From the NCBI GenBank assembly GCA_038061595.1, contig JBBTYZ010000031.1:1-9990 (forward strand): 9,990 nucleotides of DNA, in the 5' to 3' direction. The notes below the pieces were generated by a model that was not told the origin of the DNA, searched no databases, and worked only from the letters and a program-made list of their open reading frames with translations. The translations under genes were made by a program, and so were the position numbers. Of this stretch, positions 1-4,402 are shown one piece after another; within the stretch, counting starts at the first letter, position 1; every line of letters starts with the position of its first letter. Origin of the DNA: JBBTYZ01 sp038061595 (GTDB lineage Bacteria; Patescibacteriota; Minisyncoccia; UBA6257; GWB1-50-10).

Positions 1-1171
1 CTGTTCCTCCGTAGGTCGGGGTTATCGTGCTTCCATTCCAAGCTCCCTGAACAACCGTTCCTAAGGATGATTGACCTGTTGTTGTGGCGTTCAAGAAGAA
101 GGCATTTGTTGAAGAAGCGGTTCCTTGAACTGAAAAATTTCCGGTTGTCGTTGCTACTGTGAAAAATGCATTCGTGGAACTTACAATATTAGCAGTAAGC
201 AATGCATTTATTGTCGTAGTTGAAAGAGTTGTAACGCCTTGGATATTCCAACTAAGTGCGGCGCTGCTTGATGCGTTAGTCTGACTTATTGTAAATATCG
301 GAGTAGATGAAGCTTGAATTTGAAAAACCCCAGTTGAAGTCGCCGAGATATTCACAACAAAACTTGAGCTAGTTGCTGCTGGCGCAAGCGTAAATAAAAT
401 ATTTCGATTGCTAGTCGTCTGAATTATATTTCCTAAATTATAAGCGCCCTGCAAATCAGTTGATCCCCCACTTCCTCCGCCCAAAGAAACCCATTGCGGG
501 GTTGAAGTCGCTGCGTCCCAAACAAAAAGACCGCCATTTGCGGTGTTGTAGTAAATAGAGCCTCCGCCGATTGAAGTTGGCGCCGCCGAAAATCCACCGA
601 TTTGTACCTGACCTTCCGTACTTAAGTTAGCGACTCCGGTGGAGTTGTCGTTCACAACATTAAAGGTGTAATCCGAGGTTGAAGACGCCCTTAACTTTCC
701 TGACACGGTGTCTGCATTTATCGCAAATCCTGATGCCGCGATTCTTTGGCGTGGCGATAGAGTTTCAAAACCAGATCCGTTAGATGAAACTTCAACCTGA
801 AGATACACGTCGGAGTTTGTGAAAAAATCATAATTCAGAGTATCGGGATAGCCATTTGCGGTATCTCCGATGTTCACATTGAAGACGCCGCTTACAACCG
901 ATGACGTTGTAATACTGGATGAACTCGCAGGCCACAACTGATTCCCTGAAATAGGGCTCGAAGTCGGGCTATCCCAAATGGAAAATTTGAAAAAAAAGTT
1001 GGTTCCGCCCGAACCACCAAGCAAATCCCCGTCTGCATCGGCAAGTCGGCCTTGATAACTTATTATTCTTGGAATTCCGGTAGCTGATTCAACTTTAGGC
1101 AAATAAAACCCACCAAAAGCAAGGAAAATGCTGATTACGCCTACAATAAAAATGCTGATTTTTGGTCGCAT
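1..1171 (-). CDS. Secreted fibre-like surface protein with YQGRL-type N-terminal domain (partial, C-terminus missing)
   Basis: The frame is open from an ATG at 1171 to the left edge: 390 codons with no stop, so the C-terminal part lies outside the window. Residues 1-30 form a signal peptide: a basic MRPK start, a hydrophobic stretch 5-24, and a likely cleavage near VESA. Residues 35-115 (IISYQGRLADADGD, then FFFKFSIWD, QLW and SGVFNVNIGD) match the N-terminal module common in bacterial surface proteins of the 'YQGRL' type, followed by SPRQRIAASGFAINAD (139-153), typical of the same proteins. GGSIYYNTANGGLFVWD (203-219) resembles the short module preceding trimeric fibre or endosialidase-chaperone tails. 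From about 240 the chain becomes Thr/Ser/Ala-rich with a 22-residue repeat and a phage-tail-like motif GAWNGSTITPTYGGT at 376-390. I infer an extracellular fibre or adhesin anchored or folded by its missing C-terminus. An extended -10 lies 12 nt before the ATG and there is no SD. Confidence 0.85.
   Translation of the reverse strand, partial: MRPKISIFIVGVISIFLAFGGFYLPKVESATGIPRIISYQGRLADADGDLLGGSGGTNFFFKFSIWDSPTSSPISGNQLWPASSSSITTSSVVSGVFNVNIGDTANGYPDTLNYDFFTNSDVYLQVEVSSNGSGFETLSPRQRIAASGFAINADTVSGKLRASSTSDYTFNVVNDNSTGVANLSTEGQVQIGGFSAAPTSIGGGSIYYNTANGGLFVWDAATSTPQWVSLGGGSGGSTDLQGAYNLGNIIQTTSNRNILFTLAPAATSSSFVVNISATSTGVFQIQASSTPIFTISQTNASSSAALSWNIQGVTTLSTTTINALLTANIVSSTNAFFTVATTTGNFSVQGTASSTNAFFLNATTTGQSSLGTVVQGAWNGSTITPTYGGT
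50..181 (-). repeat. Two-copy 22-residue coding repeat in the surface protein
   Basis: Codons 331-352 and 353-374 of the surface protein repeat with a 22-residue period. Both begin SSTNAFF and continue with an ATTTG motif (TVATTTGN in the first copy, LNATTTGQ in the second). Looser Thr/Ser-rich relatives (ATSTGVFQIQASSTP, about 277-291) precede them. Synonymous differences between the copies show that the protein pattern is conserved rather than a recent DNA duplication. Such repeats are usual in beta-rich fibre shafts. The array may continue beyond the window edge. Confidence 0.7.
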
Positions 1172-1183
1172 CTATTCATATTT

Positions 1184-1192
1184 ATAATAGCA
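1184..1192 (-). promoter_or_regulatory. Extended -10 promoter of the surface-protein gene
   Basis: Minus-strand TGCTATTAT has the TGn extension and matches TATAAT at 5 of 6 positions. It ends 12 nt before the ATG at 1171, which predicts a leader of only about 5 nt. No good -35 box is visible. The same 12-nt spacing is seen before two other minus-strand genes in the window. Confidence 0.5.
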
Positions 1193-1245
1193 TTTATAAG
1201 GCTCAAAATGGAGTTCAGATCCGTGTGGATAAGTGAGGAAAGGTC

Positions 1246-1273
1246 AAAAAAAGTGCCCGCGATTTATGCGGGC
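1246..1273 (-). terminator. Rho-independent terminator of the DUF5658-like gene
   Basis: The stem GCCCGC (1255-1260) pairs with GCGGGC (1268-1273) around a 7-nt loop. In minus-strand orientation it is followed by a run of seven T (1252 to 1246). It begins directly after the TAA of the gene that ends at 1274. Confidence 0.85.
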
Positions 1274-1654
1274 TTATTTTATAAGATAGGTGGCGATGAT
1301 TATTCCGTTGATTAGTAAAAAAAGTATCAAAACCAATGTAATCGCGAGCAAGGGGCGTCTGGGAACTAAAAATGACATAAAAAACAGCACTAAAGACCAA
1401 TAAATAAGTTTGTAAATGTCCCAACCTTCGGGCGAAACCTCAATAAACATTCTAAGTACGGGATTTGACTCCTCGAGCCCCCCCATAGACAGAGCTATCT
1501 TAGTGGTCCACCAATCCAAGAAATTGACGATGAGCAGCAAAAGAAGGATGGTTTTTTTATCTAACCGAGGATGTATTTTTTGTTCAGGAACGAGCTTGTT
1601 CATAAGCCGGTTAAGGGCTACGGCCAAAACGACGGCGATCAACACATAAAGCAT
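1274..1654 (-). CDS. DUF5658-like integral membrane protein
   Basis: This is a 126-aa, very hydrophobic protein with about four membrane helices: a short N-terminal one, then around TILLLLLIVNFLD, IYWSLVLFFMSFLV and the C-terminal TLVLILFLLINGIII. Between the first main helix and the next is a conserved-looking block, NFLDWWTTKIALSMGGLEESNP. This is the N-x-x-D-x-x-T-T ... G-G-x-E-x-N-P pattern I associate with the DUF5658 family, whose biochemical role is unknown. Start choice: an ATG at 1672 would add six residues but has no SD, whereas the ATG at 1654 has GGAGG exactly 6 nt upstream, so I favour 1654. The gene has its own promoter (TTGACC/TAGTAT) and terminator, so it is probably transcribed alone. 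Confidence 0.8.
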   Translation of the reverse strand: MLYVLIAVVLAVALNRLMNKLVPEQKIHPRLDKKTILLLLLIVNFLDWWTTKIALSMGGLEESNPVLRMFIEVSPEGWDIYKLIYWSLVLFFMSFLVPRRPLLAITLVLILFLLINGIIIATYLIK

Positions 1655-1660
1655 CCTTGC

Positions 1661-1665
1661 CCTCC
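1661..1665 (-). promoter_or_regulatory. Shine-Dalgarno that selects the start of the DUF5658-like gene
   Basis: Minus-strand GGAGG lies 6 nt upstream of the ATG at 1654. It sits inside the would-be N-terminus of the longer reading (ATG 1672), which favours the shorter protein. Confidence 0.65.
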
Positions 1666-1705
1666 ACGCCATTAATTAAGTTTTCAATAATTTGCTTCTC
1701 TATTC

Positions 1706-1735
1706 ATACTAAACCCGTTTTATTTGTTTGGTCAA
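1706..1735 (-). promoter_or_regulatory. Sigma70-type promoter of the DUF5658-like gene
   Basis: TTGACC (1735-1730) is separated by 18 nt from TAGTAT (1711-1706). The predicted transcription start is near 1699, giving a leader of about 45 nt to the ATG at 1654. The -35 box directly follows the T-tract of the terminator of the preceding gene. Confidence 0.55.
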
Positions 1736-1736
1736 C

Positions 1737-1768
1737 AAAAAACTGTTCCGATATACATCGGAACAGTT
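1737..1768 (-). terminator. Strong terminator of the matrixin-like protease gene
   Basis: A perfect 12-bp inverted repeat (1741-1752 with 1757-1768, 4-nt loop ATAC) overlaps the TAA stop of the protease gene. It is followed on the minus strand by a run of T (1742-1737). The -35 box of the next gene starts immediately after it. Confidence 0.85.
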
Positions 1769-2429
1769 AAAACGATTCATGGCGCCAGTTTATCCATCTG
1801 TTCTTTTCGATTTTTTTTATAATACTCGGGGTCCACTTACCGAAAGAAGAATTAGCAATCGCATACATAAATGACTCTGTATTTTTAGAATGTTCAAGCC
1901 CGAACAAGTGACCCATTTCGTGTTTTAGGATGGCGGGTAAAAGGGGTTTCCCAGACATATTAATCATGCCTATGTTTTGTTGAAAATGATAAATAACAAT
2001 AAGTCCGCGATTTTGATAAGCTTCTCCAAAATATTCCACCGAGGTAGTTATGGTCTTGCGAAACAATCTCTTGCGAACCCTTACCCTCATTGATTCCTGA
2101 TTCGTAAACAAAATAACAATATTAGTGCTCAAAGCACAATAAGGTCTTCCGTTTGAAATTCGCGCAGATACCAAATCCGGATTTATTATGCCGCTATATG
2201 ACGAACGATCCAAGACCTCAAAAGAGATTCCGACATTGTACTTATATTCTTCGAAAACTTCCGAGATGGCAGAGTTAACCGCGCTATCCGAGATAACACC
2301 CGCGGTATCTTTGAGAACACAAACGCCTATGGTTCTTTTTGTTTCCGGTAATGTCGATGATGTTTTGGTATGAAAACACGATTGCGTAATAAACAAAATA
2401 CAAATCAAGGCAACATATTTAGCAATCAA
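1767..2429 (-). CDS. Matrixin-like (metzincin) zinc metalloprotease, probable lipoprotein
   Basis: Residues 170-180, HEMGHLFGLEH, are a complete metzincin zinc-binding motif HExxHxxGxxH, with Glu171 as the expected catalytic base. SFMY at 187-190 provides the methionine of the Met-turn. This combination is characteristic of matrixins/M10-like peptidases. The N-terminus is hydrophobic (residues 4-15) and ends ITQSC, so Cys18 is a plausible but imperfect lipobox cysteine; a plain signal peptide is the alternative. Total length 220 aa with no recognisable propeptide cysteine switch, so it appears to be a minimal catalytic domain acting outside the cytoplasm. The start is TTG: the frame has a stop 27 nt upstream, no ATG or GTG lies between, and a GGGGG run sits 4 nt before it. 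An extended -10 (TGTTATAAT) precedes it. Substrate unknown. Confidence 0.82.
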   Translation of the reverse strand: MIAKYVALICILFITQSCFHTKTSSTLPETKRTIGVCVLKDTAGVISDSAVNSAISEVFEEYKYNVGISFEVLDRSSYSGIINPDLVSARISNGRPYCALSTNIVILFTNQESMRVRVRKRLFRKTITTSVEYFGEAYQNRGLIVIYHFQQNIGMINMSGKPLLPAILKHEMGHLFGLEHSKNTESFMYAIANSSFGKWTPSIIKKIEKNRWINWRHESF

Positions 2430-2472
2430 GAGGCCCCCGATGTTTCTAACCTAAACTCAAAAAGCTTCTTAA

Positions 2473-2481
2473 ATTATAACA
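2473..2481 (-). promoter_or_regulatory. Extended -10 promoter of the metalloprotease gene
   Basis: Minus-strand TGTTATAAT is a perfect TATAAT with a TGn extension. The predicted start near 2466 gives a leader of about 37 nt. The -35 region (TTTCCC at 17 nt) is poor, as is usual for extended -10 promoters. The identical 9-mer occurs at 2828-2836 and 4293-4301. Confidence 0.6.
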
Positions 2482-2509
2482 ACGATTAAAAACCCGGGAA
2501 AGGAATCCT

Positions 2510-2596
2510 CTACGAAGCGTAAACGAAATGGAATCCCCAAAAGAGAAGGATGAATCCAACTATTAAAAATATCCAAAACTCAAACTTTCCAGACAT
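2510..2596 (-). CDS. Small single-pass membrane protein (28 aa)
   Basis: The ORF runs from ATG at 2596 to TAG at 2510. It encodes a short hydrophilic head (MSGKFEFW), one strongly hydrophobic helix rich in Ile, Leu, Phe and Gly (residues 8-22), and a short tail (FHFVYAS). This regular topology, in a stretch otherwise lacking genes, and a TTGACT/TACAGT promoter candidate placing the transcription start about 10 nt before the ATG, argue for a real small protein. There is no SD. Function is not recognisable. It sits between the 56-aa membrane ORF and the metalloprotease gene on the same strand. Chance ORFs of this length are common, so confidence is moderate. Confidence 0.45.
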   Translation of the reverse strand: MSGKFEFWIFLIVGFILLFWGFHFVYAS

Positions 2597-2612
2597 ATTA
2601 TTTTATTGATTA

Positions 2613-2641
2613 ACTGTACTATATATTTAGAAATAAGTCAA
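2613..2641 (-). promoter_or_regulatory. Candidate promoter of the 28-aa membrane ORF
   Basis: TTGACT (2641-2636), a 17-nt spacer, and TACAGT (2618-2613, 4 of 6 matches). The predicted start near 2606 would give a leader of about 10 nt before the ATG at 2596. Confidence 0.35.
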
Positions 2642-2644
2642 GCC

Positions 2645-2815
2645 CTACCTCGTGGCCGTATAATATACAAAACCCAACGCAACAATAATACTCGTAAAAA
2701 TTACTCCAGCAACAAAACCCGAAAGCGAGGAGGCGAGCAACTTCCCTATTCTATATCGGTATTGCCTCTCTTCTTCGGAGACGAAATCTCTAAATTGATT
2801 TAACCACCCATTCAT
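2645..2815 (-). CDS. Small single-pass membrane protein (56 aa)
   Basis: The ORF runs from ATG at 2815 to TAG at 2645. Residues 1-25 are amphipathic and charged (MNGWLNQFRDFVSEEERQYR). Residues 29-52 form one membrane helix with Gly/Ala/Ser spacing (SSLSGFVAGVIFTSIIVALG). The tail is short and basic (YYTATR). Composition and codon use look protein-like, unlike the opposite-strand reading of the same stretch, which is Arg/Asn-rich and has no fold-like pattern. An extended -10, TGTTATAAT, ends 12 nt before the ATG, predicting a nearly leaderless mRNA; no SD is present. It follows the prenyltransferase gene by 21 nt. No family is recognised; a small membrane regulator or subunit is conceivable but unproven. 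Confidence 0.65.
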   Translation of the reverse strand: MNGWLNQFRDFVSEEERQYRYRIGKLLASSLSGFVAGVIFTSIIVALGFVYYTATR

Positions 2816-2827
2816 AACTTATCGTTG

Positions 2828-2836
2828 ATTATAACA
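2828..2836 (-). promoter_or_regulatory. Extended -10 promoter of the 56-aa membrane ORF
   Basis: Minus-strand TGTTATAAT lies immediately after the stop codon of the prenyltransferase gene. It is 12 nt from the ATG at 2815, predicting a 5-6 nt leader. No clear -35 box is present. Confidence 0.55.
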
Positions 2837-3532
2837 TTATTCCCCGAATCTTCTCTCTCTTTTATTAAAATCAGAAATTGCTTTTTCGAATTCCTGCTTA
2901 TCGAAATCAGGCCAAAATTTCGGAGTGAAGTAGAATTGGCTTTCTGCTGTATGCCACATCATAAAACCGGCGGACCAATGCGGCTCACCACCAGTGCGAA
3001 TCACAAGGTCAATTGGTGGCAAACCCCCAGTTAAGAGTGGTTTTAAAAGGTTTTTTTCATTAACTTCCTTTGAATTATTCAATCCTTTAATAGCTTCAAG
3101 CATCTCTCTCTTTCCGTCGTATCCAAAAAGAAGAGTGAGCCTCTTACCCTCAAAATCCTTGGTCCTTTCCTCTGTTTGATTTATTAGAGCAGTTAGTTTT
3201 TCGTTTTTTAAATAGTCTTTCCAAAACCCAATAACCTCGAAATGGATTTTCTTATCAAAAAACTTTTCGGTATTGAAATTTTCCTCCAATTGTCGGATAA
3301 ATAGATCGGTCAAAAAACTTATCTCTCTAGACGTGCGTTTCGTGAGATTGCTTATCGAGGCCAGCCAAATAGTCAGATACGAAGTTCCTTCACCAAATGC
3401 AAATTCTATTAACTCGTTAATGCGTTCTGCTCCACGCTCGTGGCCTTTCAAAGAAAGTATTTTGTTTTTTTCCGCCCATCGCCTGTTACCGTCAGGAATT
3501 ACAGCGATGTGGTTTATCGGTCTAGTGCCCAT
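2837..3532 (-). CDS. uppS: Isoprenyl transferase (UppS/cis-prenyltransferase family) with divergent active site
   Basis: Cis-prenyltransferases condense isopentenyl diphosphate onto an allylic diphosphate to make the polyprenyl lipid carrier of cell-wall synthesis. Numbering from a TTG at 3541, the family signatures are present: HIAVIPDGNRRWA (11-23, catalytic Asp17 in PDGN), GHERGAER (33-40), LFGYDGKREM (138-147), PPIDLVIRTGGE (175-186) and YFTPKFWPDF (204-213). Length (231-234 aa) is normal. Several residues differ from E. coli UppS: the FSSENWNR segment is replaced by ASISNLTKR, Arg200 in RTGGEHRIS is replaced (PHWSAG, one residue longer, Ser kept), and Glu213 of AELYF is Gln202 (SQFYF). 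Start choice: a TTG at 3541 overlaps the TATAAT box, so I use the ATG at 3532, giving a nearly leaderless transcript. Orthology to canonical UppS is probable, but product chain length cannot be read from the sequence. Confidence 0.9.
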   Translation of the reverse strand: MGTRPINHIAVIPDGNRRWAEKNKILSLKGHERGAERINELIEFAFGEGTSYLTIWLASISNLTKRTSREISFLTDLFIRQLEENFNTEKFFDKKIHFEVIGFWKDYLKNEKLTALINQTEERTKDFEGKRLTLLFGYDGKREMLEAIKGLNNSKEVNEKNLLKPLLTGGLPPIDLVIRTGGEPHWSAGFMMWHTAESQFYFTPKFWPDFDKQEFEKAISDFNKRERRFGE

Positions 3533-3540
3533 AAAAACCA

Positions 3541-3568
3541 ATTATACCTATTACCCATCCGAAAACAA
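3541..3568 (-). promoter_or_regulatory. Promoter of the prenyltransferase gene (near-leaderless)
   Basis: Perfect TATAAT at 3546-3541 with TTGTTT at 3568-3563, spacer 16 nt. The ATG at 3532 is only 8 nt downstream of the -10 box, so the expected transcription start nearly coincides with the start codon. The -35 sequence is shared with the T-rich tail of the upstream terminator. Confidence 0.55.
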
Positions 3569-3595
3569 ATCAGAGCGGCCTAGGCCGCTCTGATT
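3561..3595 (-). terminator. Perfect 28-nt palindrome acting as terminator of the DUF1761-like gene
   Basis: 3568-3595 is a perfect palindrome centred on CCTAGG: each half reads AATCAGAGCGGCCT. Folded with a CTAG loop it gives a 12-bp stem. On the minus strand it is followed by a T-rich stretch (TTTGTTTTC). It lies 17 nt after the stop of the gene ending at 3613. A protein-binding palindrome is an alternative reading because the T-tract is interrupted. Confidence 0.65.
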
Positions 3596-3612
3596 ATCTA
3601 AAAACGGTTCGC

Positions 3613-4011
3613 CTACCGCCAAATCGCAAGAAGCGCACCCATTAAAACAAACTCGACCAAATGAAATCCGATATTCATAAGAAAAAGGCCGATGGGCCTA
3701 CGCTCGAAAAGCACGCTACTCGAAGAAGTCGTGACAACAAATCCAAGCCAAGCCCAAAAACCAACGAGCGCTCCGTCAAAAAAATTATCTACATTGGCAT
3801 AACCAACAAAGACCGCAAGGATGCACGCGAGCACAAGACCGCCTAATATAGTTCCGGCCATAGCTCCTTTCGCGTTCTTTTTAAAATCTTCGGAATTTAG
3901 ATTCGTAAGCGCCATCCATTTTTTACCAAACGCCTTTTGCGAATACCAAACCGAGCCGATAACAAAACTCAAGATTGCGGCAACAATAACCGCTAGAAAA
4001 TTAATGTCCAT
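3613..4011 (-). CDS. DUF1761-like integral membrane protein
   Basis: This is a 132-aa protein with four predicted membrane helices (about residues 5-22, 50-70, 79-97 and 107-130). The N-terminus MDINFLAVIVAAILSFVIGS followed by VWYSQKAFGKKWM is the hallmark of the DUF1761 family: a first helix, then a WYS...FGKxW motif. The function of that family is unknown. The gene starts 12 nt after the stop of the Cys-rich small membrane protein gene with no promoter between them, so the two probably share an mRNA from the TGTTATAAT promoter at 4293-4301. There is no clear SD (only TTAAG upstream). The C-terminal helix ends almost at the stop codon. Confidence 0.82.
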   Translation of the reverse strand: MDINFLAVIVAAILSFVIGSVWYSQKAFGKKWMALTNLNSEDFKKNAKGAMAGTILGGLVLACILAVFVGYANVDNFFDGALVGFWAWLGFVVTTSSSSVLFERRPIGLFLMNIGFHLVEFVLMGALLAIWR

Positions 4012-4023
4012 TATATTCTTAAC

Positions 4024-4242
4024 TTAACAACAAGCGCACTTTTTCTCCATAAGCTTCATGCCCCCAACAACAATAACCATTATTGGCCAGACAACACCCA
4101 CGAAACCCATGCCAATATATTCAAGGTTACCACCAAGAAAAAGTAGGCCGAAAAGTATAACTAGAATAGGCGTAACCTTGTGGTGAGAACAGCGACATGT
4201 CTCGCCGCCCTTCATCCCCTTATCCATCATTCCTTCCATCAT
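4024..4242 (-). CDS. Small Cys/His-rich two-helix membrane protein (DUF5668/LiaF-TM-like core)
   Basis: This is a 72-aa protein. The core PILVILFGLLFLGGNLEYIG...VGVVWPIMVIVVGGMKLM (25-65) resembles the two-helix module of LiaI/LiaF-type proteins (DUF5668), with the characteristic WP in the second helix. It is flanked by an N-terminal Met/Gly/Lys-rich segment ending TCRCSHH (15-21) and a C-terminal KKCACC (67-72), giving five Cys and two His that could end up on the same membrane side and bind metal or form disulfides. This metal-binding idea is inference. Start choice is uncertain: ATG at 4242 is followed by further ATGs at codons 2, 5, 6 and 10. GGAAGG lies 4 nt before codon 6, so the protein may be about five residues shorter. 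First gene of a two-gene unit with the DUF1761-like gene. Confidence 0.75.
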   Translation of the reverse strand: MMEGMMDKGMKGGETCRCSHHKVTPILVILFGLLFLGGNLEYIGMGFVGVVWPIMVIVVGGMKLMEKKCACC

Positions 4243-4292
4243 ATTTTTTAATTTTTAAGATTCTGACCGACCTTTGAAATCTCTATATCCTG

Positions 4293-4301
4293 ATTATAAC
4301 A
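4293..4301 (-). promoter_or_regulatory. Extended -10 promoter of the Cys-rich/DUF1761 unit
   Basis: Minus-strand TGTTATAAT, identical to two other promoters in this window. The predicted start near 4286 leaves a leader of about 44 nt to the first ATG. It lies 26 nt from a divergent promoter (4328-4357) of the FtsH-like gene. Confidence 0.55.
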
Positions 4302-4327
4302 CGATAGAATTGAATCCGTGGCTCCAT

Positions 4328-4357
4328 TTGCAAAAATAACGACCCCTTCTATATACT
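4328..4357 (+). promoter_or_regulatory. Candidate promoter of the FtsH-like gene
   Basis: TTGCAA (4328-4333), an 18-nt spacer, and TATACT (4352-4357, 5 of 6 matches). The predicted start near 4364 gives a leader of about 39 nt to the TTG at 4403. A TTGACT at 4370-4375 has no -10 partner and is less likely to be used. Confidence 0.45.
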
Positions 4358-4389
4358 AAGTAAAGCTTTTTGACTCTTTAACACTCTGT

Positions 4390-4394
4390 GGAGG
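4390..4394 (+). promoter_or_regulatory. Shine-Dalgarno favouring the TTG start of the FtsH-like gene
   Basis: GGAGG sits 8 nt upstream of TTG 4403. The alternative GTG at 4388 overlaps this motif and has no SD of its own. Confidence 0.5.
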
Positions 4395-4402
4395 CATTCC
4401 AC

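Noticed and set aside
50..400. Repeated tracts in the surface-protein gene considered as a CRISPR-like or DNA repeat array
   Set aside because: The repeats are in frame with a 22-residue protein period and differ at synonymous positions. There are no conserved direct repeats with unique spacers.
1215..1424. Minus-strand 69-aa ORF overlapping the DUF5658-like gene's 3' end
   Set aside because: It crosses the terminator hairpin and has no SD or compositional support.
2606..2803. Plus-strand 65-aa ORF opposite the small membrane ORFs
   Set aside because: Arg/Asn/Lys-rich, low-complexity translation with no SD. The opposite strand encodes a much more protein-like 56-aa membrane ORF over the same bases.
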